This document shows positions 52,111-60,436 of a stretch of DNA of 64,000 bases, piece by piece. The notes under the pieces were generated by a model. That model made no database searches, had not been told where the DNA came from, and saw only the letters and a list, made by a program, of their open reading frames with translations. The position numbers and the translations under genes are program-made. Position 1 is the first letter of the stretch; every line of letters starts with the position of its first letter. Source of the DNA: Lepagella muris (lineage in GTDB: Bacteria > Bacteroidota > Bacteroidia > Bacteroidales > Muribaculaceae); NCBI RefSeq assembly GCF_004793975.1, contig NZ_SRYB01000014.1:1-64000 (forward strand). The letters are read 5' to 3'.

Positions 52111-52565
52111 TTACGATATAGCTAATAACGCTTCTTTGTGGAATGGATTCATCTGATTCAGGTGATTCATAGTGATTCATAGTGATTCAGGTGAATCGGG
52201 GCGTAGTCGGAAAATATCAAGGTCGGATAATGGGTGGGGATAGTTTCAAAATAACACTGCTGAAAGATCCCTTATGTCTAACTTTGCAGCATCAAATGGT
52301 GCGCTACGATGCGCTACGCGCAATGTGACAGGTAACAGGTAACAAGTGACAGGTGGTCTTCATCCCTATCAGAAGGAGTGAAGAGGGATGTCGTATATAA
52401 AAAGTAACCTTTTATATTCTAATTGCACCCACAATCATTACCTTGATATCAAGTCTATAGCACATCTTGATCTCAAACCAATAACTCACATTGATATCAA
52501 GTCTTTCTCCCCTTGATAGAAGTTCCTCTACGCGGCTATATTTTGACAGATGCCGTTCATCCGAA

Positions 52566-53414
52566 TCATATATTACTGAGCAATTTCTTGACCTTATCAA
52601 CCGCCATATTCGCAATCATGGCAATCTGTTCTATCGGTAAACCGGCTTTCATCATATTGACAATCATCTCAACTTTTCCTTCCTCTCGTCCTTCTGCCTT
52701 AGCGTAAGAGAGTTGACCGACTATATCTCGGTAGGCCTTCAGATCTGCATCATAATCCATCTTATCTTCGTCACTCAGATTCGCATAGGAGGCCACCGAT
52801 GACAACCGGTGGAAAAGTCTATCCTTTTGTGTGAATGGCATTGTCTCCATAGTACTCATGTTGTTAAATATGTAAAACCACTGATCTATCTTCTCTCTAC
52901 ATTCCTCCGGTTTATTCTTACCGAATAACGGAAGCTGTATGAATATGTAACGTTGCTTGTCGCTGATCGGCTGGTGTGTCCGGAGGTCACACAACGCGGC
53001 ATCTATCCTGAACTCATCCTTAAATTGTTCAAGACAGAAATTCATGAACGAGATGATGTATATCGGCTCAAACTCATACAGCCAGTCCGACCCTACCTCT
53101 CCCTGATCAACTATCGCCTTTGAAGCATAATATACCATTCGGTCAATGTAATAATTCTGGCTGCTGTTCTGCATCTCGACTGTGAAGCGTTTACCGTTTG
53201 TTGTCTGATAGTGGATGTCATAGATCACACCCCTCTCCCTCTTACGTCTCCGACTCTTCTCCTTGTCAAGATACTGAAGGTCGATAATCGTGTCAAATCC
53301 CGGCTCATCCTTCAACAGGTTGTTGAGGAAATCTATAAGGAAGTCCTTCGACTCCTCTCGTCCGAAGATATACTTGAAACCGAAATCGGTCATCGGATTG
53401 ATATAGGTAGACAT
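52566..53414 (-). CDS. Rpn-type PD-(D/E)XK nuclease family transposase
   Basis: This 282-aa protein of the Rpn/PDDEXK_2 family begins STYINPMTDFGFKYIFGREESKDFLIDFLNNLL. It has the nuclease core GVIYDIHYQTTNGKRFTVEMQNS (Asp ~65, E-x-Q ~82) with YYIDRMVYYASK after it. The tail AKAEGREEGKVEMIVNMMKAGLPIEQIA is the usual C-terminus. These proteins promote recombination in RecA-independent assays but are often genomic orphans. The start MSTYINPM was chosen. The gene lies exactly between two ~280-bp direct repeats, which could mark its mobility. Confidence 0.88.
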   Translation of the reverse strand: MSTYINPMTDFGFKYIFGREESKDFLIDFLNNLLKDEPGFDTIIDLQYLDKEKSRRRKRERGVIYDIHYQTTNGKRFTVEMQNSSQNYYIDRMVYYASKAIVDQGEVGSDWLYEFEPIYIISFMNFCLEQFKDEFRIDAALCDLRTHQPISDKQRYIFIQLPLFGKNKPEECREKIDQWFYIFNNMSTMETMPFTQKDRLFHRLSSVASYANLSDEDKMDYDADLKAYRDIVGQLSYAKAEGREEGKVEMIVNMMKAGLPIEQIAMIANMAVDKVKKLLSNI

Positions 53415-53481
53415 GGCATTCTGTTTTGGTTTCCACAAAAATAGACATTAAAATCCATTTGCGCAAACTTTTACCATAGTT

Positions 53482-53745
53482 TTTTAGCACTTAATCACCT
53501 TCTCTATTCTCTCTCTTGTTTCATCCGTTTCACTTGTTTCATCTGTTTCGCTTGTTTCACTTGTTTCAGGTGAAACAGGTGAAACAAGCGAAACAGCTTG
53601 AGTTTTCCGGATGTCGGTTGACTTTTCGATCGTTATAACTGAACCGGGTTGACTACAGCAGTGTAATGTTTTCTTTTTCTCTCTATTTTTTGAAAATCGA
53701 TAAATTTCTTTTTATTCTTTCTTTTCTTTGTGATAACATCACCAT
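53482..53745 (+). repeat. Right-hand long repeat, copy B
   Basis: This direct copy of 51805-52110 shares AGCACTTAATCACCTTCTCT, the CTTGTTTC/GAAACAAG inverted arrays, GTCGGTTGACTTTTCGATCG and the TTCTTTTCTTTGTG tail, with scattered differences and a shorter centre. The 53439-53985 spacer holds otherwise only the DUF3737 promoter and a 19-bp palindrome. Confidence 0.7.
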
Positions 53746-53886
53746 GACAAAAGCTCATATCCAGCACACCCATGACGTGACGCTCCCTAATACGCTACAT
53801 TATTGCCATGGCTTGTATAAGTCGGATTGAGCCGATTAACAAATAATTTTGAGCCGAAGGACAAATAGGATTACAAATTTTTGATG

Positions 53887-53894
53887 TAATTTTG
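53887..53894 (+). promoter_or_regulatory. -7 promoter element for the DUF3737 operon
   Basis: TAATTTTG matches TAnnTTTG about 92 bp upstream of the DUF3737 ATG. The -33 box is not evident. Confidence 0.45.
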
Positions 53895-53920
53895 CACTCG
53901 GAATAAAACAAACAGATTAT

Positions 53921-53939
53921 TGAAGTTATCTAAACTTCA
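53921..53939. repeat. 19-bp palindrome TGAAGTT-N5-AACTTCA, copy 4
   Basis: It has perfect arms with spacer ATCTA and lies in the DUF3737 leader, in the divergent spacer from the Rpn gene. Confidence 0.6.
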
Positions 53940-53985
53940 TTATACCGATCATGAAGCGATAGATGCTTCTTTAATAATACCTATC

Positions 53986-54834
53986 ATGGAGATAATCAGA
54001 AATAAAGAATTTGGAGGGGAACGCCCACTTTATTGCAAGCATGGTCTGCGTTTGGAGAACGTGACTATCCACGTCGGCGAATCCAGTATCAAGGAGGGTT
54101 CCGATATTGAAGCGGTGAATTGCACGTTTGAAGGGAAATATGTGTTTTGGGAAGTGAATAATTTCTCTGTCAAGAATTGTTATTTCGCCGAGAGCGCACG
54201 CTCAAGCCTCTGGTATTCCCGCAATTGCCGCATGATCGACTGCAAAGTGGATGCTCCCAAACTTTTCAGAAGGATGACAGGCATATACGTGGAGAACACT
54301 GACTTCCCCAACGGGGAGCAATTCCTATGGGACTGCAAGGATATCGTGCTCAAAAACGTGAGCATCGACAAGTGTGACTACGTGTTCATGCACTCCGAGA
54401 ACATCAAGATAGAGAATTACCGTCAGGACGGAAACTATGGTTTCCAGTATGCCAAGAACGTGGAGATACACAACGCCTTGATAAATTCCAAGGATGCCTT
54501 TTGGGAGGCTGAGAATGTCACCATCTATGATTCAGAAATCAATGGCGAATATCTCGGCTGGTATGGTAAGAACCTTCGTTTCGTCCGCTGCCATCTCACC
54601 GGCGAACAGCTACTCTGCTACGTCGACGGGCTAATCCTTGAGGACTGCACATTTGGTGAGGATGCAAACCTTCTCTTTGAATACAGCTCTCTGAAAGCCA
54701 CTGTGAAAGGACACATCACAAGCGTGAAGAATCCTACCTCCGGCGAACTGACAGCCGACTCTATCGGTGAAATTATCATTGACGACAACATTAAATCCCC
54801 TGCAAATTGCAAAATTACAGTTTTGACGAAATAA
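53986..54834 (+). CDS. DUF3737 family right-handed beta-helix protein
   Basis: This 282-aa protein starts MEIIRNKEFGGERPLYCKHGLRLENV, the DUF3737 opening. It consists of repeated short strands (IEAVNCTFEGKYVFWEV, FSVKNCYFAESARSSLWYS, VTIYDSEINGEYLGWYG) that build a right-handed beta-helix like pectate lyase folds. No signal peptide is seen, so it is cytoplasmic. The function is unknown. The open frame extends 22 codons upstream to a TTG inside the 19-bp palindrome, which is unlikely to be used. It is the first gene of an operon with MalY/PatB and MATE genes. Confidence 0.85.
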   Translation: MEIIRNKEFGGERPLYCKHGLRLENVTIHVGESSIKEGSDIEAVNCTFEGKYVFWEVNNFSVKNCYFAESARSSLWYSRNCRMIDCKVDAPKLFRRMTGIYVENTDFPNGEQFLWDCKDIVLKNVSIDKCDYVFMHSENIKIENYRQDGNYGFQYAKNVEIHNALINSKDAFWEAENVTIYDSEINGEYLGWYGKNLRFVRCHLTGEQLLCYVDGLILEDCTFGEDANLLFEYSSLKATVKGHITSVKNPTSGELTADSIGEIIIDDNIKSPANCKITVLTK

Positions 54835-55976
54835 TTGACCGTCGCAAATCAAATTCTTATAAATGGGACACCCCAACAGATGAGGAAACGCTCCCCATGT
54901 GGGTGGCAGACATGGATTTCAAGACTGCACCATGCATAATTGAGTCGCTGAGACGTCGTGTTGAACACGGCGTTTTCGGCTATACTAAGGTGCCTGCCGA
55001 TTATTACAAGGCAATAGTCGACTGGTTTATGCGAAGGCATGACTGGGCAATAAATCCCGAACACATAATCTACACGTCGGGAGTGGTGCCGGCATTGTCT
55101 GCCATTATAAAAGGTTTGACTCGCCCCGGCGACAAGGTGATCGTACAGACTCCAGCCTACAACTGTTTCTTCTCCTCAATCAGAAACAACGGATGCCTGC
55201 TCGCTGCCAACGAATTGACGTATCACAGCGACGGAAGATATACCATTGACTTTGAGAATCTGGAACAGCTTTCTCATGACGCCTCGCTCATGATACTCTG
55301 CAATCCTCATAATCCTGGCGGAAGGGTGTGGAAGCATGCGGAATTGGCACGAATCGCCGAGATATGCCGACGCAACAACGTGATTGTGGTGGCTGACGAG
55401 ATTCATTGCGAATTGACATATCCCGGACATGATTACATCCCCTTTGCCTTCGTGGCTGAGGAAGTGGGGGTAGCGTATGTCGTGACAAACTCGCCAAGCA
55501 AGGCATTCAATACCGCCGGACTACAGATTGCAAATATCATCACTCCGGATGCCGCCATGAGATCAAGGATTGACCGCGCAATCAACGACAATGAGGTGTG
55601 CGACGTCAACCCGTTCGGTGTGGTCGGACTGATTGCAGCATACAACGACGGGGAGATATGGCTTGACGACCTGAAAGCCTACCTGCATACCAACTATCTA
55701 TATGCCCGGAATTTTTTCAGGGAGAAGCTACCCCGTTTCACGGTATCCCCGCTTGAAGGGACATACCTTCTGTGGGTGAACTGTTCGCCCACCGGAATGG
55801 ATTCCGATGAGATATGCCGCAGACTTGAAGAGGACGGGAAGGTGATGCTGTCGCCGGGTAGCATATATGGCAAAGGTGGAGAACATTTCATACGTATAAA
55901 TCTCGCTTGTCCGAGGAAAATCCTTAAGGAGGGTCTTTCGCGGATAGAGAAAGTATTGTCGCAGCTTGTGCCATGA
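54807..55976 (+). CDS. MalY/PatB-type PLP-dependent aminotransferase / C-S lyase
   Basis: This 389-aa fold-type I PLP enzyme shows NFDEIIDRR-like opening (YSFDEIIDRRKSNSYKWD), PMWVADMDF, LCNPHNPGGRVW, VVADEIHCEL and the PLP lysine in TNSPSKAFNTAG (~230). These features define the MalY/PatB group, which includes cystathionine beta-lyases and related transaminases. The natural N-terminus falls on a TTG codon at 54807 with no nearby ATG, and it overlaps the DUF3737 gene by 28 bp, so it probably uses TTG with translational coupling. The MATE gene starts within its stop codon (ATGA). Confidence 0.88.
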   Translation: MQNYSFDEIIDRRKSNSYKWDTPTDEETLPMWVADMDFKTAPCIIESLRRRVEHGVFGYTKVPADYYKAIVDWFMRRHDWAINPEHIIYTSGVVPALSAIIKGLTRPGDKVIVQTPAYNCFFSSIRNNGCLLAANELTYHSDGRYTIDFENLEQLSHDASLMILCNPHNPGGRVWKHAELARIAEICRRNNVIVVADEIHCELTYPGHDYIPFAFVAEEVGVAYVVTNSPSKAFNTAGLQIANIITPDAAMRSRIDRAINDNEVCDVNPFGVVGLIAAYNDGEIWLDDLKAYLHTNYLYARNFFREKLPRFTVSPLEGTYLLWVNCSPTGMDSDEICRRLEEDGKVMLSPGSIYGKGGEHFIRINLACPRKILKEGLSRIEKVLSQLVP

Positions 55977-57409
55977 AAGTGAATGACACCCGCGACGGTC
56001 TTCTCGCAATGATACGCAACGGGAAACCGATGAGCCTACGTCAACAGCTGCGCCTTACAGCCGTATTAAGTTTCCCGGCTATCGTGGCGCAGTTATCCAC
56101 CATCGTAATGCAATATATCGATGCAGCCATGGTGGGTTCGCTCGGTGCCGAATCATCCGCATCAATCGGACTTATGGCATCCTCCACTTGGCTATTCTGG
56201 GGACTCTGCTCTGCCGCCGCCACCGGATTCTCCGTGCAGGTGGCAAACAGAATCGGCGCGAACGACAAGAAGAGTGCCCAGGCTGTCTTGAAACAATCGA
56301 TAGTGCCGTCGCTCATATTCAGCGTCATACTCTGTCTGATCGGAATAGCTATCTGCAATCATCTACCCCTCTGGCTGGGAGCGGAAGAGGAGATTGCCAG
56401 ACCTGCATCGGTCTATTTCATGATATTTGTGGCATCACTCCCGATGCTACAGATAAGTTTTCTTGCCGGAGCCATGCTGAGATGTTCGGGCAACACCCTT
56501 TTTCCCGGCATTGTCAACGTGGTGATGTGCGTGCTTGACGTCATATTCAACGCGTTTCTGATTTTCCCCACGCGAGAAATCTTCATCGGCGGCAGCAGCG
56601 TGACCCTCCCCGGTGCTGGGCTGGGGGTGGCAGGTGCCGCCCTCGGTACGGCACTTGCGGAAGTCGTGGCTGGCACGGTGATGATGGTGTATCTCTGGAG
56701 ATGCAATAAGGAGCTGAACCTGAAGGGATGCACTGCAAGTTTCCGCACCTCAAAGGAGTGTCTTAAACGTGCATTCAAGATCAGCACTCCCCTATGTGGC
56801 GAGCATTTTCTACTCTGTGGCGCACAGGTGCTTATCACTGCGATTGTCGCGCCTTTGGGCACTGTGGCTATCGCGGCAAACGCTTTCGCCGTGACTGCCG
56901 AAAGTTTCTGCTATATGCCCGGATATGGCATTTGTGAGGCTGCCACCACTCTTGTGGGTCAGAGTCTGGGTGCCGCCAGGAAGAAGCTTGCCGTGAGTTT
57001 TGCAAGGATTACGGTTACATCCGGCATTGTCGTCATGACTGTGATGGGTATTGTGATGTATTTTGCCGCACCTCTGATGATGGGGGTGATAACGCCTGTG
57101 AAAGAGATTTGCGATGCCGGCGTGGAAGTGCTGCGCATTGAGGCGTATGCCGAACCTATGTTTGCCGCCTCCATCGTGGCATACGGTGTGTTCATCGGTG
57201 CAGGCGACACCCTTATACCCGCCTGCATGAACCTCGGCAGCATCTGGGTTGTGCGCATCAGTCTCGCTGCATTTCTTGCCCCCACAATGGGATTGCGTGG
57301 CGTGTGGATAGCAATGGCGATCGAGCTTTGCTTCCGTGGCATAATCTTCCTCTGGCGTCTTCGCACCGACTCATGGATGCACGTCAATAAAGACGTATTC
57401 GGTAAGTAA
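55973..57409 (+). CDS. MATE family efflux transporter
   Basis: This 478-aa inner-membrane antiporter has twelve predicted helices in two related halves: FPAIVAQLSTIVMQYIDAAMVGSLG and TPLCGEHFLLCGAQVLITAIVAPLG are the matching first helices. It has DinF/NorM-like motifs such as SSTWLFWG and MPGYGICEAATTLVGQSLG. It exports organic cations or other small molecules with Na+ or H+. It overlaps the MalY/PatB gene by 4 bp. A 140-bp palindromic repeat begins one base after its stop and may terminate the operon. Confidence 0.92.
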   Translation: MKVNDTRDGLLAMIRNGKPMSLRQQLRLTAVLSFPAIVAQLSTIVMQYIDAAMVGSLGAESSASIGLMASSTWLFWGLCSAAATGFSVQVANRIGANDKKSAQAVLKQSIVPSLIFSVILCLIGIAICNHLPLWLGAEEEIARPASVYFMIFVASLPMLQISFLAGAMLRCSGNTLFPGIVNVVMCVLDVIFNAFLIFPTREIFIGGSSVTLPGAGLGVAGAALGTALAEVVAGTVMMVYLWRCNKELNLKGCTASFRTSKECLKRAFKISTPLCGEHFLLCGAQVLITAIVAPLGTVAIAANAFAVTAESFCYMPGYGICEAATTLVGQSLGAARKKLAVSFARITVTSGIVVMTVMGIVMYFAAPLMMGVITPVKEICDAGVEVLRIEAYAEPMFAASIVAYGVFIGAGDTLIPACMNLGSIWVVRISLAAFLAPTMGLRGVWIAMAIELCFRGIIFLWRLRTDSWMHVNKDVFGK

Positions 57410-57549
57410 CTGAATTTTCGCAAGCTGCACTTCAGTGGTTTAAAGTTTATAGTTTAAGGTTTAAGATTCACGAAAATCCACGAATCTTTTCATTATACAA
57501 AATTTAATGATCATAAACCATAAACATTAAACCTTAAACCATTTAAGTA
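57410..57549 (+). repeat. Dispersed ~140-bp palindromic repeat, copy b
   Basis: It is nearly identical to 60437-60575 in the same orientation and to 32411-32551 reversed. It starts directly after the MATE stop codon. TTTAAAGTTTATAGTTTAAG on the left pairs imperfectly with AAACATTAAACCTTAAACC on the right around AAGATTC...GAATCTT. The 57550-57699 stretch shows no gene. Confidence 0.8.
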
Positions 57550-57699
57550 ATCACTGACAAGATTATCGTTGTCGGCAATGGAGGAGTCAAGAACACATTC
57601 CGACAAGAGGTTATCATCGGTGTGAAAAATTGGCGACATGGTATTAAAATTGAATATGGTTGATCATGTGTCAACCATATTCATAAATCTTAAACAAAT

Positions 57700-57933
57700 A
57701 TGATAAATTTATTAATTTATAGCGGATTAGGTTGTTTGTTATTAGGCTCTATATTAGGCTTAATAGCTGCCATAAAGGGTTTTGCTCTCAATAACTACAA
57801 AATAGAATTAATAACAAAACCGAATCCATTAATCAAAAAGAAACTGCAAAAGTACACTAAACCAGCCTTGCTGTTCTTCGTTATTGGAGCCATATTATTA
57901 GCAACAGGGATTAGCATCGGCTTAACTAATTAG
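57700..57933 (+). CDS. Small two-helix membrane protein (77 aa)
   Basis: The family is not recognised. Two hydrophobic helices, residues ~3-25 (LLIYSGLGCLLLGSILGLIAAI) and ~53-75 (ALLFFVIGAILLATGISIGL), flank a basic loop (NPLIKKKLQKYTK). Both ends would be on the same side. A 41-bp internal piece encoding KGFALNNYKIELI is duplicated 1.6 kb away at 59361-59401. Another small membrane ORF follows 10 bp later. Confidence 0.6.
   Translation: MINLLIYSGLGCLLLGSILGLIAAIKGFALNNYKIELITKPNPLIKKKLQKYTKPALLFFVIGAILLATGISIGLTN
57775..57815 (+). repeat. 41-bp direct repeat, left copy (inside the 77-aa gene)
   Basis: AAGGGTTTTGCTCTC continues to AATTAATAAC; it matches 59361-59401 with a single difference. 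Confidence 0.85.
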
Positions 57934-57943
57934 ATGTGGTATC

Positions 57944-58084
57944 ATGGATAATCTATTTTGGATAGGAATAATAATTTTCATGTTGGGATTTATCATACGT
58001 TATATTTCTCAACATCTATATGCTGTCGCAAAATCAAAGTTGACAAGCAATAAAACTCTAGCTCATGCAAAAGTAAATATGTAG
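57944..58084 (+). CDS. Small single-pass membrane ORF (46 aa)
   Basis: The frame reads MDNLFWIGIIIFMLGFIIRYISQHLY and ends with a basic tail. It has one clear transmembrane helix (residues ~5-22) and positive residues after it, so the C-terminus would be cytoplasmic. It starts 10 bp after the 77-aa membrane gene and could be coexpressed. There is no recognised family, and it could be fortuitous. Confidence 0.4.
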   Translation: MDNLFWIGIIIFMLGFIIRYISQHLYAVAKSKLTSNKTLAHAKVNM

Positions 58085-58107
58085 ATAACGCAGAAAATGC
58101 AGGTATT

Positions 58108-59313
58108 TCACTCTTTGGGTGCCGAGATTTCTTGTTCCAATAGTTTGACACGCTCCACCAATTGATCGTATGTTGGCAATTGTCTCTTGATTTCTTCTAA
58201 TTGAACATTATTGTATGTAGCCACACCCAATGGAGTGGTTATGCCTTTGAATGACAGTTGAACATCTGTTTCTCTCATATCACTGCAAATAAGAAGTCCA
58301 ATAGTAGGATTATCTTCCGGTGTTTTGAGAATCTCATCTACCGCATTAACGTAAAAGTTAATCTGCCCGGCAAAACTTGGATCAAATGGCTTAACCTTGA
58401 TTTCCAATACAATATATGATCTAAGCCGGATATGGTAGAACAGCAAATCGATACGTCTGCTCACACCGCTCACAACCAATTCTTTCTGCCGTCCCATAAA
58501 GGCGAACCCATTACCGAGTTCCAAAAGGAAACGTGTCATTTGATTGCATAGGGCATCTTCCAAATCACGCTCGCTATATTCTTGGGGAACATGAACAAAG
58601 CTGAAATCATAATTGCCACGTGTTATTTCTTGCGCCAACTTTGATTGAGGAAAGGGCAGCTTGTCCATATAGTTGGTCAATGCGCCACCTTTCACAGCAT
58701 ACCAATTGGCTTTCATGCAATTCAATAGACCCTGTTTTGACAATGACTCCTGAACAGTAAGATTGAGATAAAACAATGCCTCATCAATTGTTTTACATTT
58801 GGTGATTATCTCCACATGATGCTTCCACGGCACACACGCAAATAGTTGTGGAAAATTCGCGTCTTCCTCTCCTATGAATTCTCCACCTACATGGTGGAGT
58901 TTTGTAACTGATGCACTATCAGCGCATTCTATTTCTCCACTGACTTGGTGGAGAAATTTATCGGAGTATCTGCCATATTCTCCAACAATCCGTTGGAGTT
59001 TTTCGGCATAGAAGATATACCATTTCTTCATATACCAGAGATTGCTTGTGCCGAAGCCTGTCTCGTTAGGGAAGGCTGCTTGCAAATCAAGGCTCAACTG
59101 CTCCACTATGCCGGAACCCCATTTTTCCTCGGCTTTACGTCGCACAAGGTCTCTCCCTGTCTGCCAATTCCACAAAAGTTTTTCAGAATTAACTTTTACA
59201 GCGGCCTTAATCTGTGCATTACTATAGCGACTAATCAATTCTGTCAGCCATTGGTTATATTCGCCGTCAAGATGCACATCATGAGAGCGAGTGATATAAG
59301 GTTTCCTGTCCAT
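58108..59313 (-). CDS. DUF1016 (YhcG-type) PD-(D/E)XK nuclease domain protein
   Basis: This 401-aa protein has the YhcG-like N-terminal helical domain (ISRYSNAQIKAAVKVNSEKLLWNWQTGRDL, GFGTSNLWYMKKWYIFY). The C-terminal PD-(D/E)XK nuclease shows SRRIDLLFYHIRLRSYIVLEIKVKPF, carrying the catalytic Asp and E-x-K (~295-312), then GQINFYVNAVDE. Family members occur as solitary or mobile nucleases with suspected roles in recombination or defence. It lies between a 77-aa membrane gene and a duplicated fragment of that gene. A TAAATTTG -7 box (59334-59341) precedes it. Confidence 0.9.
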   Translation of the reverse strand: MDRKPYITRSHDVHLDGEYNQWLTELISRYSNAQIKAAVKVNSEKLLWNWQTGRDLVRRKAEEKWGSGIVEQLSLDLQAAFPNETGFGTSNLWYMKKWYIFYAEKLQRIVGEYGRYSDKFLHQVSGEIECADSASVTKLHHVGGEFIGEEDANFPQLFACVPWKHHVEIITKCKTIDEALFYLNLTVQESLSKQGLLNCMKANWYAVKGGALTNYMDKLPFPQSKLAQEITRGNYDFSFVHVPQEYSERDLEDALCNQMTRFLLELGNGFAFMGRQKELVVSGVSRRIDLLFYHIRLRSYIVLEIKVKPFDPSFAGQINFYVNAVDEILKTPEDNPTIGLLICSDMRETDVQLSFKGITTPLGVATYNNVQLEEIKRQLPTYDQLVERVKLLEQEISAPKE

Positions 59314-59333
59314 TTTTCTTGATGTTTAGGCTG

Positions 59334-59341
59334 CAAATTTA
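59334..59341 (-). promoter_or_regulatory. -7 promoter element for the DUF1016 gene
   Basis: TAAATTTG on the minus strand matches the -7 consensus about 20 bp before the ATG. Confidence 0.5.
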
Positions 59342-59360
59342 CAAAAAAATTCCTGATATT

Positions 59361-59401
59361 AAGGGTTTTGCTCTTAATAACTACAAAATAGAATTAATAA
59401 C
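59361..59401 (+). repeat. 41-bp direct repeat, right copy (gene fragment)
   Basis: It has one mismatch to 57775-57815 and retains the same reading frame (KGFALNNYKIELIT), which then runs into unrelated codons and a stop. It is a fragment of the small membrane protein gene. Confidence 0.85.
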
Positions 59402-59475
59402 GAGAGTTCGGGATACTACTTATTCCGAGCTCTCGTCATTAAAATCGCATCGTTTAAGGGATTAAATCCCTTAAA
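59402..59475. terminator. Two hairpins downstream of the gene fragment
   Basis: CGAGAG/CTCTCG with TCGG/CCGA form one stem (about 59401-59435), and TTTAAGGGATT-A-AATCCCTTAAA (59453-59475) is a perfect odd palindrome. They may terminate the minus-strand 182-aa gene or mark the rearrangement junction. A variant TAAAGTT-N5-AACTTTA palindrome follows at 59499-59517. Confidence 0.45.
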
Positions 59476-59550
59476 ATCTACTTTTCCATTCTTCAAAATA
59501 AAGTTATCCAAACTTTATTTTAAACACCCTAAACCTTAAACTATAAACCA

Positions 59551-60099
59551 TTAGCCTATCGGCGTCATGTGGTAGCCGAGACGTTTCAGTTCAACTGCCA
59601 CACCGAAATAGTAGAGCTGGTGGAGCGAACGTACATACGCATTGAATGCCTCCGGAGTGGCGGGTTCGAAATTCTCTTTTATCAACGCTTTATGCACGAG
59701 TGTGGCTGTATCCGCTACAAGTTTCGACACCTTCTCCTCTTCCTCCGGATTCAGTTTCAATATGTCGCGGCAGATATACTCATCCATATTGTCATAACCG
59801 CTACCTTTGGCAAGGACTGACGCATAGAGGTCTTCAAACTTCGAATACATCTCCCAATCCTCATCCCAGAATTTTGCAACCGCCATACCTATGAACATCA
59901 TCCATCCGAGTGATACCGTAGGGTAATCTGCAAACTCCCTGACCCCGTCGGGAAGATACGACATGCATATCTTCTCCCATTTCTCCTCCATATCATGAGT
60001 CTCAGGAAGGACATTGTCAACTCCATCTTTCTGAAGCAGATAGACTGCTACAAGATCATGCAGCTGATTTTCAAACTTATCAAGATAATTAGTATCCAT
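59551..60099 (-). CDS. Uncharacterised 182-aa protein
   Basis: No family is recognised. The acidic, helical, soluble protein includes YLDKFENQLHDLVAVYLLQKDG, a central hydrophobic YPTVSLGWMMFIGMAVAKFWDEDW and LHQLYYFGVAVELKRLGYH. No signal peptide or catalytic motif is evident. AAACCTTAAACTATAAACCA, the heptamer motif also seen after other genes here, abuts its stop codon. It is read as a real gene from its length and composition. Confidence 0.65.
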   Translation of the reverse strand: MDTNYLDKFENQLHDLVAVYLLQKDGVDNVLPETHDMEEKWEKICMSYLPDGVREFADYPTVSLGWMMFIGMAVAKFWDEDWEMYSKFEDLYASVLAKGSGYDNMDEYICRDILKLNPEEEEKVSKLVADTATLVHKALIKENFEPATPEAFNAYVRSLHQLYYFGVAVELKRLGYHMTPIG

Positions 60100-60335
60100 A
60101 TATCTATAATTTTAATGAGTAATCATATCAAAGGGTATTGAGGCAATCCAATGTTTAGGCAACTTCAATACTCCAATGCAAAAATAAACCATTTATACGT
60201 ATAAACAAAGTTTTGCATGGAGAGTTGAAGGATGAGAGGGAGAGTTTATGGGTTATAGTTGATAGTTGATAGTTTATGGTTGAGGGGTTATGGTTGAGAG
60301 TTGGGGATTAGAAGGAATTTTTTTTTTATTGAATC

Positions 60336-60408
60336 TTGAGATTACACACAATTTTACTAATTTTGCATAGAAGTAATCTGACCATCGCAATGACGGTCAG
60401 ATTACTTC
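60336..60408 (+). promoter_or_regulatory. Promoter and 5'-end hairpin of the Nudix leader
   Basis: TTG (60336-60338) and TAATTTTG (60358-60365) are 19 bp apart. Transcription should begin near 60369, exactly where a perfect 14-bp stem starts (GAAGTAATCTGACC 60370-60383 with GGTCAGATTACTTC 60395-60408). The leader of about 258 nt also contains repeat copy c. The rest of 60100-60626 holds GTTGATAGTT-type repeats (60230-60305) and no gene. Confidence 0.6.
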
Positions 60409-60436
60409 ATTATAATTCAGGTCAATTATAATTCAA

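Noticed and set aside
52269..52277. Plus-strand TAACTTTG promoter-like box
   Set aside because: No plausible plus-strand gene or RNA follows; it is probably chance or a relic.
52412..52615. 67-aa minus-strand ORF after the Rpn gene
   Set aside because: It overlaps the Rpn 3' end and is built partly from TTGATATCAAG palindromes; no family is recognised.
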